Shown: in pieces, positions 23,301 through 34,974 of the stretch
How positions within the stretch are numbered: the first letter of the stretch is position 1
Layout of the letters: each line of letters begins with the position of its first letter
From: Hymenopellis radicata
Lineage: Eukaryota > Basidiomycota > Agaricomycetes > Agaricales > Physalacriaceae
Direction: 5' to 3'
DNA: 59,530 nucleotides
Assembly: GCA_015501595.1 (NCBI GenBank)
Contig: JADNRX010000333.1
Coordinates: 1 to 59,530 of the forward strand
Notes under the pieces: model-generated
What the model was told of the DNA's origin: nothing
The model's input: the letters and a program-made list of their open reading frames with translations, nothing else
Databases searched by the model: none
Program-made: the position numbers and the translations under genes

Positions 23301-24419
23301 ATTACAAGTATCGGGATTTAATACAGGATATGTATATTCTATGTACAAATAGAATTTTTAGTAATAATACTATGTGCAGACATAGAATTAAGCTTACGTG
23401 GAGAGTATCCCATGCAGACAACGTGAAATCGTGCGCTCCAGTGCGCTGAACATCCTCGGCTCCTCTAATTTCCATAGGATATACACCACACACTGACATT
23501 GATCGATTAGAGCTCAATTTATAGTGGCCGCCAGTTGCAGTACCTTGTCCTTGCTCGAACGATCCGTTGCAGCAGGCCTTACATGGCTACTTGTGATCGG
23601 CTGCTTGATTTCACTATCCGACCACCACCATCTCTCGATGCCTGGACCCCGACGACCCGACCTTGGGACGCGGGTCTTCCAGGCGTTCTTCTCGTCGCAT
23701 CTACACCTTTTTTTTCTTTTTTTTTTCATGCATTCGCGGGCTTGAAGAGCCCCGCGGCCCCGCTGGACGCGTAAGCCCTCCAACGAGGCCGCAAATCTTC
23801 ACGCACGATGGCGGCGACCTCCGCAGGATAGATGACTCTGGTGAATCTATTGCCGCACTGTCTGCTGACAGTCGGCATCTTCGAGGTGCGCTTTTTTATT
23901 CATCTTGATGCTTGACTTACATGTGCGAAATAGAACAAAAATATTGACCACACGACAACGACATCCCCACGATGACGACGACGTGGCGACCACCTTCACG
24001 ATGACCCCCTCACTGCGACAACGATGGCACCATCGCGCTGATTCTACTCCCTCAAGAAAATTCCTTCAAGTCGAATTGCCGCCGGCATTGAGGCCACGTC
24101 AGCGTCACGTGCTGGTTGGTTTAAAGCCTGATCGGACCTGCGTCTCAACTTGTCCTCTCACCACCACCTACTCCCTTTTCTGCCGTTGTGCACTGCTGCT
24201 ATGCGCACAGTGTCACTCATTCGGGGCTGCCTTGCGCACGTCGACTTGAGCAATTTTCGGACTGTGGGAGGAGGTCGGGCTTTGGCATGTCGTTGTCACC
24301 TAGCCTTGCGAGGTGCGTAGCTTCGTCTACGTGGTTTATTCTCTTTGAAAAATTTCCTGTCCTAGGCTACGCAACAATCATACAGGGTGGCAGCAACTAC
24401 GACAGACCACCAGGCTCAA

Positions 24420-24880
24420 GGATGACCGAGCATGACGATGACTGGACGAGCGAGGACGAGAACCATGGACGGCGACATGGAACATGCGGATGGCGACAAG
24501 GACCAAGGTCACCGACGAGGATGCCGACGAGGACCATGGGCTACGATGTTCATTAAGGATGAAGACGAGGACCACGACGACGATACTTGAGGACGAGGAC
24601 CACGCTGCTTCGAGGACGAGGACCACGCTGCTTCGAGGACGAGGAGCATGATGCTTCGAGGAGGATGACCACGATGCTTTGAGGATGAGGACCACAATGC
24701 TCTAGGACCACAACGATGCCCGAGGACCACAATGTTCGAGGAAGACCACGATGCCCGAGGACGAGGAACATGATGCCTGAGGACGAGGACCATGATGCCC
24801 GAGGACGAGGACCATGATGCCCGAGGACGAGGACCATGATGCCCGAGGACGAGGACCACCCGCATCGAGGACAAGGTCGA
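24420..24880. repeat. minisatellite in El-2, unit about 20-22 bp
   Basis: Tandem copies of GACGAGGACCATGATGCCCG and close variants, most regular at 24740-24860. Several frames stay open through it only because of the repetition. Confidence 0.85.
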
Positions 24881-25579
24881 CACACACCGAAGATGACGAT
24901 GATGAGAGATGGATGATGTCAACCCTCCCAAACACGATGGCCCCATATGATGATGCCCCTTCCGGGCCACGACAATGAGCCATTAACACTCATGCCACGG
25001 TTATGAATACAATTATGATTACTAGTTTACAGCACTGTGATTGTATCTATCAATGACTATTGTTTTAATACTGTTTTTCTGCTGAGATATATGTCATCTG
25101 ATCTGTGGTGGCTTGTTAGATAAGATTGATCTTGAGAAGCTTTTAGATGGCTTTTATTGCGCTTCTGGAATGTTGTATGTTGGCTTTTAATATGCATATA
25201 GTCAATCTTTGAAGCGCTGTGTAGCACACTTAGAACAAGGTTCCTGAAGACATCTGCTTTATGCAGCCTTTCAGAAGCTTTTTAAGAGCTTTTTGAGGGC
25301 TTTTTGAGGGCTTTTTTAGTTACCGAAAGGCAGTTCGAAGGCAACTTAAGATAAGGTTCACGAAGACGTATGCTTTAAGTTAACTTTGGAGAGCCTTTTA
25401 AGAGCTTTTAGGATATCTTAGAGTGTCTTAAGATGCTTTAAAGTACACGTCTCCGTGAACCTTTGTTTTAAGCGTCTTGTTAGCTTACTTATCTTTATTA
25501 TCTTTTCATGTCTTAAGACGCTTTAAGTTGCTTAAAGTCGCCTTAAGGCATATAGGCCTTTCGAGATGTATAGCCGTTA

Positions 25580-25817
25580 CAAAATCTGAACCCGTATAGG
25601 ATCCTCTCAGAAATCTTCGGTGCGCTCGCCGACGCTGCACCATCTCCGCACGCTCCTTCTCTGAATGCATATTATCATGCTAGGCACTTCCTCTAGATGG
25701 CGCACACTTTCCTTTGTCCAACTGCCGTCTCTGGAAGGCCATACCGGTATCTGTCGGGCCTTTACTCTTCCTCAATGAACCCACTTCGAAATTGTTCCCA
25801 GTTCTGTGTATTCTGCG
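25580..25817 (+). pseudogene. F-box N-terminal fragment
   Basis: The plus strand around 25598-25740 reads ILSEIFGALADA and then, after a stop, MAHTFLCPTAVSG. It matches the N-terminal part of the pseudogenes at complement 5783 and at 36130. It is squeezed between the right end of El-2 and the element at 25818, and no LRR part follows. Confidence 0.5.
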
Positions 25818-27000
25818 TAGTGAATAGCCCGGGTCGGCTGACCCGGTCCGGGTTGCGGGTTCGGGTACTCGCGGGTACGGGTGGGGGTCTCGGTCCGTGA
25901 ACCCGCTGTGACCCGCGTGACCCGTAGTCACCCATGATCAAATAGAGATGTCTGATTCTGTCACTGCCCTTAGGTCCTCAGGTGACACTCATACTTTCCT
26001 GTAGCTGAATACATGATTTTAGGTTTTTTGTGGAATTTATTCAAAGTCATATAACCGCAACGTCGGCCAGAAACGACGTCGCGACTGAATTTCCTTGATC
26101 GCCGGGCTGGCCGAACCTCCCAGCACTTGCCGGATAAGGATCGATCAGCTCGGATCTGAGCTGTCTCCCTCTTACCACCACAGCACGACGTTGATGTCGT
26201 GCTCGTCGGCCCCAGAAATTTTTCTGGGGCCTTTCTCACTTCTTGTCTTTGCTCTGCTTTGTTTTCTTGGGCCGGTTTGCTCTGCGCGGGCCACTGCGCC
26301 CTCGGATACGTTCCGGGGTGCATTCTGGTGTTTGTCTTTGCGACGACACCAGCTCGACAAGTATTCGGAGCGCGTAAGCCGTCACAAGCGAGGCAGCAGT
26401 ACTACTGGATCGTGCGTGGACTGCGGACTTGGCTCAGCGCCAACCGCTGCACCCTTCGATACGCGTCGCGGCTGGATATAGCGGTGCGCCGACCGCTGCA
26501 GTACCTTGAGGCGTTGGAGTACGGGCTGGAGGGCGTCGCGGACCCATCCAGCCCTCAGCAGTGCGCATTTTCTACTTTTTTTTACCGTATTCTAACTTAC
26601 ATTTCTATCATAGTGCCTCATCCTCTCGCGGCTGGGCGCACCGTCCTCTGCTCGCACCTCCCTCATCCCCTTGACGCCACACTCCCACCAGCTCATGCAC
26701 GCTGGTAGCCCCTGCGCAATTGCTTGGGGGCCGCCAACGGGCATGAAAATCGAGTGTGGCGCAGGTCGCATGTGTGGACGATGGTTGGTACGGGCAATTT
26801 GAGTGTGTCGAGAACCGACTTCGCATGCAGCGGACATGGCGTGCTGTTGGGCGCAGTGAGTGAGGCTAACCCCTCAACCCGTCAAGGCCCGTGGGTGAAT
26901 CCAGCGGGTTACCCGTACCCGCGAGGCGGGTGAGGGTCAGGCACGGGTAAGGGTAGGGGTCGAGATCGATTCACCTGCGGGACACCCGCGCTATTCACTA
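25818..27000. mobile_element. hAT-like non-autonomous element with TAGTGAATAGC ends (1.18 kb)
   Basis: The ends TAGTGAATAGCCCGGGT and (reversed) TAGTGAATAGCGCGGGT are inverted repeats, followed on both sides by CGGGTACCCG-like words. A clean 8-bp duplication is not visible; TTCTGCG occurs on both sides but offset by three bases on the right. The interior shares a module with 53182-53660 (see 26095-26708). Confidence 0.6.
26095..26708 (+). pseudogene. transposon-borne module with hairpin, homologous to complement 53182-53660
   Basis: The plus-strand frame MLVGPRNFSG...VPGCILVFVFA aligns with the minus-strand frame MLVGRRTSSG...VPGFLMLVFVA at 53577, with the same spacing. Both contain the GTCGTGCTCGTCGG word and a hairpin; here GCCCCAGAAATTTTTCTGGG forms it, at about 26208-26230. 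Hydrophobic stretches may reflect intron-type pyrimidine tracts, not membrane segments. Function unknown. Confidence 0.35.
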
Positions 27001-28096
27001 AAATTTCTGCGAGGCCGCTTGTCTTATCGGAACTGCGCCTCATGAATGAGCAGGTGGCTTTTTTGTGGAAAGTGAATTGAAGATGCATCGTGTTCTCGCA
27101 TGCTCATTGCAGGTGACAGAGGCTGTATGTCCTACCGGAACGATTGCTTCGTAGAGGGGAGTCAGTTCGAAAACTTTTTATGTTCATTTTAGTTTCTGCT
27201 CGGATGACTCGGTATACCAGGCTCTTCTTGAGACACGACTGCCTCGGACTTGGGGGTGACTTGTTCGATTGGAAACAGTGCGAATTATGGTGTTTACGCG
27301 GACGGGTTCTCATGACGTGGTTGGGCGGAAGGGTTCCCGGTGTTCGTCTTCGTCTGCAGGGCAGGCTCTATTGAGGATTGGTTCATCGATTGGTTTATAT
27401 CATGCATGGTGTTGTTCTTGGATGGGCTGATTGAATCGACGAACAGAGTTGCCTCGGTTCTGATAGTAGACCACTGTCCGAACTTTGGTTGAAGAGAAGG
27501 CGCCGTGTCCTACCGGATATGGGGTCTATACATATGCAACTTGTACTTTTGGTGCGTAGCACGGCGGATGGCTTCTTTTGTTTTTGACGGCGACATTACA
27601 CGGGCCGCGCACAGGCCATATCATAACCGAGCACAGTGCCTCTAGTAATATTGAGGAGGGTTAAACACGGTCGCTACGCGTAGTACGGAGACAAATAGTC
27701 TGGGGAGTTGATATCCCCATACAATCAGCGCGACCCCAAACTGGATATCGATGACGCGGTGCGTTGGTTTACCCCATACCTCCAAGGCGCGCGAGCGTCA
27801 GGACCATGTCATGGGGCAATCTGAATCCGTCTTTTGCTCTATCACCGTCGCATCCATCACCCGGCCGGGTACAGTAAAATGCAGGCGACTTGGACTGTGT
27901 GGAGCAGGTATACCGCTTGGTACCGCTACCATGATCATGGCGTCACCAAAGAAGCAGCCTATGATCACTGCTAGCATAACCCAGTCCGTCTTCCTACTCA
28001 TCCATCCCGTCGTCTCACTTGCGTACTTTCCAGACCTCTAGATTCCGCCTCCACGCGTCGGGCGACAAGCGCGTGATGAAGAGTCTGAAGAAGACG
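27001..28096 (+). repeat. composite repeat copy B, short left arm and first half of centre
   Basis: tRNA-Arg-like motifs lie at 27011-27042, 27119-27150 and 27496-27526 in plus orientation. The copy at 27119 is followed by a B-box-like AGTTCGAAAAC and a T run, the expected layout of a pol III unit. 27640-28080 matches the copy A centre. Minus 28001-27798 is open for 67 aa with a hydrophobic N-terminus (WVMLAVIIGCFFGDAMIM); function unknown. Confidence 0.55.
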
Positions 28097-28399
28097 CATC
28101 AGGAAACGGCCTTTGGCCCTAAAGCACATCAAGACAGACACTCTTTCTTGAGGTACTTGAGGTGCTTATGGGACGTCAAGCCACTTGAGGTGCTTTCACC
28201 CTCAGAGCCGTGCCTCAAGTCACCTTGAATGGCCTCAAGCCATCTTGAGAACTTTGTACTACATATTGGTTGCCTCAAAGTAAACAAGATACCTTGAGGC
28301 AGCACTCGCAGAGACAACTTACTTTGAAGGTTCTCAAGGCGCACGTGAACTATTTTTCGCTCAGGCGGCGGATCACATAAAGATGTGATGGCCAATACC

Positions 28400-29560
28400 C
28401 CAGCCGAAAATCCAGTTCAAGCACAGGCAATATTGTTCGGAGACGCACCCTTACGTTGCAGATAGACCCCGCGGTAACGGCGCGCCTTTCCAGCAATGCC
28501 ATTCGCCCAAAGAGACTTCCGTAATAAGCCCTCGTTCCAGCTCATACCCGGATCTGAACGCCATGAACCCAGCGGCGGGCACAAAAAACCAAGCCGAAAC
28601 AACCCGATCAATGTCCCAATTGTTCAGATCGGTCTCGACACTCGGGACAGTGACGATGCTCTTGGAGTAGCATAAGCATGGCGCTTACGGGTCCTGAACG
28701 AGCCAAGGGTGATCTGGCCCTCCGACTGCAAGAAGTCGTCGAGGCGGGTCCTCATCGCGAGCTGGGAGTAATACCCGCACTGCGGGTGACGGATGGAGTC
28801 GAGGTCGGTGCTGGAAAATTGAACAAGCCTGCCTGATTGCGGAAATTAAGACTGCTGTTGGCACATCCGACGACCTCTTGGGGCGAGTCGACAATAATAA
28901 CGAGGTCGAGGTAGTAGGACAACTTGTCGTTCCAGTGTCATTTCCAATCAGATCCAGCCTTACAGAGTTCTGAAGTGCAGAACGAGGTGGGAGGGGCATC
29001 ATGCTACCCACATTGGTGGGGCTTACGCGTCGTTGTTGATTGTGCTGGGGGACATAAATAACATGAAAAAATGAAACGAAAAATACATACAGTATTCTGT
29101 GTCGTAGCAGAGTTCTTCGTTGCCGCCATTATTTTGATCTGCGAGCGGTACGCGTCTAGCGAAGGCCGTATTCCGTGCGAGTCGGGTCAGGTCAGAGGGA
29201 GAAGATCGCAAAATCGTTCTCGGTAACCATGGGCGACGTCTCAAAGTCGGTCGCAGGTGCCGTGGACGGCTGTCGTATCGTCGGTGTTCATAGTCGTGGG
29301 CGTTGCTCGTCGTCCTGAGCGGATCGGCCGTCGATGGTGGTGCAGAGAGCTGGAGGCCGTGAATAAGCAAACAAAATAAGAAACAAAGTGATCAAGGACG
29401 TACCGGCATGCAGAACGAGTAGCAACTCGTTCAGCACAAGTTCTTTGGCCTACGCAAGTGTCAGCAGCCTTCCTTACTGCCATTGTTTTAACGTGCGGGC
29501 GGCCTCTTCAAGGGCTTACGCGTCTTGCGAGGATGTGAGTCGAGTCGGGTCAGAGGGAGC
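28400..29560 (-). pseudogene. degenerate spliced modules inside El-3
   Basis: Reading the minus strand, MAVRKAADTCVGQRTCAERV is followed by a GTACGT donor, and a second unit MAATKNSATTQNT by GTATGT with a T-rich intron and CCCCCAG acceptor. After this comes the recurring GACGCGTAAGCCCC word. Two units in tandem with the same exon-intron layout imply an internally duplicated gene-like structure. No domain is recognised. Confidence 0.4.
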
Positions 29561-31059
29561 TCCATCCTAAACACTCAGCGCATATCCAAGCATCTCGACC
29601 GAGTCTAGCCACGCAATCGATGACAATGAGTTCGTCGGAGTGAATGGGTGAGCATTGCCATATAGAGCAGAAATAACGCCGACTTACAAAGGTAAGTAGG
29701 CGACAAAACGAAACGATAGACCACGACTTACAGTACCATGGCCGTTTGTTCGTCGTCGTAAGTCCTTGCATGGGTCCGTAAGGCGGATTCGGCTGATATT
29801 TTTCCTGGGCCTATGGACATGGGAGACGAACGCGCAGGGTACCGGACGGAGCAGAGGCCCGACGGCAACAGTACAAACGGAGACAGGGGATGCGTCGATG
29901 ATGCAGGTGGCATCGCGGGATCGATGATTGTAGTATAAGGCAGAAAGACAACGACGAACAGCATGTTCGGCTGCCCGGGCCTTGCTGCCGGTCATCGTCC
30001 ATCTCGTTGTAGAGACCGAACAATGACACTTGGTACCGTAAAATTGAGTGAAATCGGAAACTAAAAGAAGGCTGAGAGAGTTCTCAGACATTTCTGGGAA
30101 TGGAGGTGTGACTGTAAGTAAGGATTGCTTGTCCGATGCTCACAGAACAAGAAGTATCTCCTTAGTATGCCCGAAAAATGGTCATTTTTAAAGTCACGCA
30201 GCTTATTTCCCTCTTTTCATCCCGCTGTGTCCGAACGAATAGCGTGTCGCCGTTCGCCCGCTGGAACCATCCCGAGCTTGGTTCCACTGCCCAAAATGGC
30301 AGGCATCGATCAGGAGAGCACTTGCTATGTTTCTTCCTCCCACCACTACGACACCTGAACACGGCAGTGTCGTTAGTCTCCCGCTACCCTCCGCCCTGTG
30401 TTGGAGTTGCGAGCGGATTACGGTCCGTCTTTGTGCTGGACGGCTCACTCTCAGGACGACGGGAATATCGGGATATGGGACTAGTAAGGCTTCCACAACG
30501 CCGCGGGCGTGTAAAGCCATAACAGGTGCGTTATTTTTACCCTTCCTTGCCCGCATTTCTCATAGCTCTCATAGACAGAGTCGCGACTACGACTACTTTG
30601 ATTTCTTATCATTTTTCAGTTTGTCTATCCTCTTCAAACACTTGTCTTGGTTGGATGGACGGCCGACAGCGACCTCCGGCCTCAGATACGGCCCATCGAA
30701 TAAAGCCCCAGGCTATCTTTCGTCCAAGATGCTCGCCCAGCACGGCACATCCTGAAAATTTCCAAGTCCCACCGGTCTCCGACGGCCGTAAACACGTGTC
30801 AGCATCACATGGTGGTCGGTTTATTTTTGATCGCAGGTCCAGAACCCGATTGTAAAGTCCTTCCCTTCTACCATCATCTCCCTCTTGTTCGAGCTTGACA
30901 CTGTTCTCCCTCACGGCCGCAAACATGCTTGACCACAACCACACGCCGACCATGCTTTAGGCCACGACGACATCTCCGCCACGACACCTCCCACCGCTCG
31001 ACGACTCACCAGGACGATGCATACCAAGGACAGGCTTAACGAGGACGAGCTCCAAGCAC
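29561..31059. other. El-3 interior, no gene recognised
   Basis: Overlapping open frames exist on both strands (for example plus 30327-30755, minus 30556-30203), but none has a motif or a counterpart in El-1 or El-2. Confidence 0.35.
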
Positions 31060-31490
31060 GACGAGCACGAGGTGGAGGCATACCGAGGACGAGGCCCAAG
31101 GACGACGAGCACGAGGTCGACGCATACCGAGGACGAGGCTGCCGCATACTGGGAACGAGGTCGACGCATACCGAGGACAATGTCGATGCATACCGAGGAC
31201 GATGTCGATGCATACCGAGGACCATGTCGATGCATACCGAGGACGAGGACGATGTCGATGTATACCGAGGACGATGTCGACGCATACTGAGGACGAGCTG
31301 ACATATACCGAGGACGAGGCTGACGTGTACCGAGGACGAGGCTGACGTGTACCAAGGACGAGGCCGACGTGTATCAAGGATGAGGCCGACGTACACCAAG
31401 GACGAGGACCGTGCGTGGCCGAGGACAAGGACCGTGCGTGGCCGAGGACAAGAACCGTGCGTGGCCAAGGACAAGGACCGTGCACGCAGC
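31060..31490. repeat. minisatellite in El-3, unit about 22 bp
   Basis: Tandem CATACCGAGGACGAGGTCGA-type units with drift (GATGTCGATGCATACCGAGG, GTACCGAGGACGAGGCTGAC). Open frames in all registers on both strands are a product of the repeat. Confidence 0.85.
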
Positions 31491-31980
31491 ACCATAATGC
31501 AAAAACAGTTTTGCAAATGATGGTAATGCGAGGTGTACTTGTCTCTCGCACTTCCTTACTGTACCTACTCTTGTAAGTAGGACAACTACCGAATGTAGTA
31601 GATATATGTGTTGCTTGTATCTACGTGGCTCCAGAGTGAAATCTATTATACTGCTATTGATGGGTGTCCTCTTGATTGTTGTGTTGGGAGTGTGTTCGGG
31701 TGCATCAGTTTCCCTTAAGTCTTTCTTGAGCAGCCTTGAGTCTGTTTTGAGTAGCATTCATTTTGCTTTAGAGCAAGAACTGCATATCTGCAGAGCTTGA
31801 TACATCTTATGGGAGGTTTAAGATACCTCAGAGGTCTGCTAAGGCACCTTGAGGCAGGGGTCACCGCCGAACCTGCATTTAAGGCACCTTACTAGCATTA
31901 GCACTTTAGCTACCTTAAAGAGCCTACATGCCCTCAAGATGTCCTGAGGTATCTTGAGGCCTGGACCTATTTTCGTGATG

Positions 31981-33593
31981 CGCTGGGCCGCACGGCGGGT
32001 GTACGCGGCTTGGAGCGGGCAAGCGTGGAGACTGGCCTTGCCGGGAGTATGCCCCCCAGAGAAGAGGTTCAAGAGTACGTCTTCCGCTTCCACCGAGTCG
32101 TCTCCTTCTCTTCATCCTCACCGCCAGATGTTCCGCGAAGAAGACTCACTCACGCTCCCCCGCTGCGAGCGTCCCGGGGATTGCGTAGAGACACGCTGCC
32201 GCCGCACACTGCTGGAAGACGTGTTTAGTTATACTTCTTGAGACTGCTATAAACAATCCATAGAGAGATGCATAGGTTGGCGCACTGTTTGCAGATGGGA
32301 ATGTTTACTCAGAGGAAGAGATGATCCTGTGCTTGAAAATCAGGTACTTATTGTATCCCTAGGAGAAGCGCGAGCAGGGGAAGCGGATGAGATCGTTGTT
32401 CCTCAAGCACTGAGCAGAGAAGTTCGCCGCAGAATATCCTTTCCTTGTTAAATGCAAACCAAAAATGGTGCTATCTGTCTTCAAGAGATCACTAGGCTCC
32501 GTTCCGGTAGGGCAAGTGGCCATATCAAAGCACCAAAAATGACATTGACACAAGCATGTTGTATGAGGTACCGTTCCGATAAGCCAAGACGCCTCGAGTC
32601 GAGGGAGTTCCCGCCCAATATACAAGCCCCTCCCACTCACGCCATGAGAACCGTCCGCCTGACGCTACATTATCATAATGACGCTACGAATGCCCTCGCG
32701 GGTCAAGAGGAGAACTAGGAACAATTTCGAGGTACTGTACACCCACATAGGCAAAGCATCATCATTGGGCGGATTAAACGCTGCTACTGCCTCAAACCGA
32801 GAGTAGGAGGGAGGAGTACCGCGTCTCGTCTAGTCGCGTCCGCATGGCGCTCTTGTCAGATCTGAGCCTCCCCCATGTAAAAACAAGCTTGCGCACGTAG
32901 AGGTGCCATATCCGTTAGGACAAGAGGCCGCGGTCCGAAGACACGAGTAGGCATAATTAGTCGCCTTCGGCACAGACATGGTAAGAGGGAACTAGCAAGG
33001 ACACGAGAGGTTGGAGAATCATCGACTGCTGGGTGAGCACGCACAGAAACACAGACGCACAGAGAAGAAGAAACCGTCGCGAAGAGTGAGGGCCAGCGCG
33101 TTCTCAGCAGTAGTAACGTAAAAGCCTGATGTCATTCCGCCGCGAATGGTATAGTGCTGGCCCTTCAAGCAAGCCAGAATTCGACAAAGGACAAGGACAA
33201 GGAAGAGTTCAACCTCCGACTGAAAATATCTGAGGCAGCGGTTATGAATCTGACATTTGGAGAATTTGTCGACCAATTCGATTTTAACAGAGACCATCTA
33301 CGAAATCCGTTCCGTGGAACAAGAAATTGATACTCGAAGAGGTATGACGGTCCCAGAAATAAAAGAAATTGCGAGGATAAGCCACTCCGCCAGGCCTACG
33401 CCCGAGCCATGTACACAGACCTTAAAACGACTGCAGAGAAGGGGCATTACTGAGCCGCCGATCCGATAGGACAAGTCGCCTCTCCACTACAGTCTAAGTA
33501 CTTAATCCGCAGGCAAACAGTCGACTGAGGATTTAATAACCGATCTGGTCTGCAAAAACTCTGTTGACGGTCTCAACGTACGAGCACCCTTTC
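31981..33593 (-). repeat. composite repeat copy B, second half of centre and right arm
   Basis: 31990-32330 matches 11330-11760 (centre). From 32480 the tRNA-Arg-like motif appears in reversed orientation at 32494-32522, 32565-32596, 32900-32930 and 33452-33484. 33290-33590 is the inverted counterpart of 7320-7620 in copy A. Confidence 0.55.
32010..32241 (+). CDS. conserved short frame in the centre of copy B
   Basis: One frame runs from about 31990 to the stop at 32239-32241 and keeps the residues seen at 11330-11600 (AWRLALPG, PEKRFKS, HPHRQMFREE, VETRCRRTLLEDVFSYTS). Its start is lost at the El-3 junction. It may be the remnant of an element-encoded protein; no family is recognised. Confidence 0.35.
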
Positions 33594-34261
33594 TAGGGAT
33601 GTGCGCCGTACCGTATGTACGGTCCATACGGTACGGCATACGGGTTACGGTACCCGTACCGTGAGGAATCCTGGAATACGGTCAACGGTTCGGTCATACG
33701 GCCGTGATACGGTCACTCACCTTGGTGGGCTCGGATGATGTTCATACTGGTACCAGTCCAGCAGCAGTCATTGTATCTTGTATACCAGAATTAAATACAA
33801 CTTCTTTCAGCTGAAAATGTCTGGTCGTTGTCGCTGGAAGACGTTGCGAACGATGTGCATGTCCCAATCGGGGCATGGCCACGTGGACCAGCTTGTCGAT
33901 GGACGACGACGTTCCCACTTCGTTTGGACCGCAGGACCACTCGCTATTGCCTGGATAACATCAAGATAGATGCTTTGGCTGTTGTGGCATGGTCTCTGAT
34001 CCAGGGAACTTCCTGTATGCTGGGTTTCTTAGGACTTAATGCACAAATGTCTGTCTTATTAGACCAAGGACGAGCCGCTAGCCTCCTCGCGTACCAAGGG
34101 TAACTCGAGCCACACTGGTAAATCAATTCCCCTCGAGCTCTAGTAACATGCGCCACACTACGGCCGTGTCCCGGCCGTTACAGACCGTATATTACGGCCG
34201 TAAACCGTATACGGATGGGCACCTTACGGCCGTATCCGTAACGGTACGGCGCACATCCCTA
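33594..34261. mobile_element. hAT-type MITE, 668 bp, TAGGGATGTGCGCCGTACCG ends
   Basis: The perfect inverted end TAGGGATGTGCGCCGTACCG recurs reversed at the right, with TACGGCCGTA-like words inside. The flanks ACCCTTTC (33586-33593) and GCCCTTTC (34262-34269) make an 8-bp duplication with one mismatch. It splits copy B inside one of the tRNA-like motifs: the right flank resumes with CTTTCCGATGGGACAAG. Confidence 0.85.
33815..34100 (+). pseudogene. possible captured methyltransferase fragment inside the MITE
   Basis: The frame reads SLEDVANDVHVPIGAWPRG, which resembles the part of fungal SAM-dependent methyltransferases around VPIGxWP, then loses the pattern. It could equally be chance. It has no start or catalytic motif. 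Confidence 0.2.
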
Positions 34262-34966
34262 GCCCTTTCCGATGGGACAAGTGGCCTCGGCGAAGAAGAT
34301 AAGGAAAATAGAGGAAGCTTGATGAATGCTTTCAGAGGGGACACGGCACGACTTACCAGTAAACGTGTCGCTTGTTGACGCAATCGGGAGCCAGCACAAT
34401 AAACACATCTACCTACCTAGTACTCAAAACAAGAGTCATTCCTTGCACGAAGATGCGTCTTCCAGTGTTAGGCGCAAAGAAAAGCGAGGCAAGAAGGAAA
34501 AGAGCAAGCTCCCGAAAAATTGGAGCATGATTGAACCTTTGCAGCAAAACAGTAACGACTCGGAACTACGAGAATGTTATTGGGACACCATATCCAGTAG
34601 ACCATGGGGCCTCAGAGGGGATTCCCAAACCAGTCTTAATCTGACTTCAACAAGCATCGGCTCGAACGCCGTGCCCAGATGGCCGTTCCGCCAGAGGGAG
34701 CGGGGACCAGGACACCGCATCGAGGCGCCCGAGCATGCACAACCACCAAGGCACAAAATGAGTACCGTCGATGGAAGAAAAAGGCGTTATCGGCACACGC
34801 AGACTTGGGGAAGTGAGGCACCTTTCCAGTAGGACAAGTGACCACAGAATCGTCGAGAATTTCTACCGTCCTTACTTGTGCAAGAGCTGGCCCATCGGAG
34901 ATTTGACTTTCCGCTATTTCGTCCTCGTGCATCAATAAATGAAAACGATGGTGAAGGACAACGTAC
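34262..34966 (-). repeat. composite repeat copy B, right arm (continued)
   Basis: It is the inverted counterpart of about 6600-7280 in copy A, with tRNA-Arg-like motifs at 34262-34289 and 34815-34843. Confidence 0.55.
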
Positions 34967-34974
34967 GCGCTGAC

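Larger units (their letters stand above)
20471..25568. mobile_element. El-2: large non-autonomous element with CATCAGGAAAGGCC ends and CTTAAG arrays (5.1 kb)
   Basis: The left end CATCAGGAAAGGCCTATATG is inverted at the right end (reversed reading CATCTCGAAAGGCCTATATG), and both sides are flanked by TA. The subterminal regions 20490-20760 and 25230-25550 contain many CTTAAG/TCTTAAG palindromes. The interior holds a 30-bp-type GTCTCGTCCCCGTGC repeat (about 20930-21070), minus-strand spliced modules (21.1-23.3 kb), a polypyrimidine module (23.5-23.8 kb) and a GACGAGGACC minisatellite (24.4-24.9 kb). No transposase is seen. Same family architecture as El-1 and El-3. Confidence 0.65.
28097..31980. 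mobile_element. El-3: large non-autonomous element with CATCAGGAAA / CATCACGAAA ends (3.9 kb)
   Basis: The ends are CATCAGGAAACGGCC and (reversed) CATCACGAAAATAGG, flanked by CG on both sides. Subterminal arrays use CCTTGAGG/CCTCAAG words (28140-28370 and 31720-31965). Minus-strand spliced modules (28.7-29.5 kb) and a minisatellite (31.06-31.49 kb) follow in the same order as in El-1 and El-2. It interrupts the centre of copy B, whose two halves match one continuous segment of copy A, so it inserted after that repeat. Confidence 0.65.

Noticed and set aside
24420..24880. CRISPR-like array
   Set aside because: The units are contiguous, drifting minisatellite repeats without unique spacers, in a eukaryotic transposon.
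25811..27011. 8-bp target duplication for the TAGTGAATAGC element
   Set aside because: TTCTGCG is on both sides but three bases away from the right end, so the duplication is not established.
30911..31551. Long frames (up to 201 aa) over the El-3 minisatellite
   Set aside because: All registers on both strands are open because of the repeat; composition is pure repeat.
13331..31982. Flanking TA and CG of El-2 and El-3 as proof of 2-bp duplication
   Set aside because: TA and CG are palindromic and could be part of the inverted ends; only TG at El-1 is unambiguous, so the 2-bp duplication is kept as likely, not proven.
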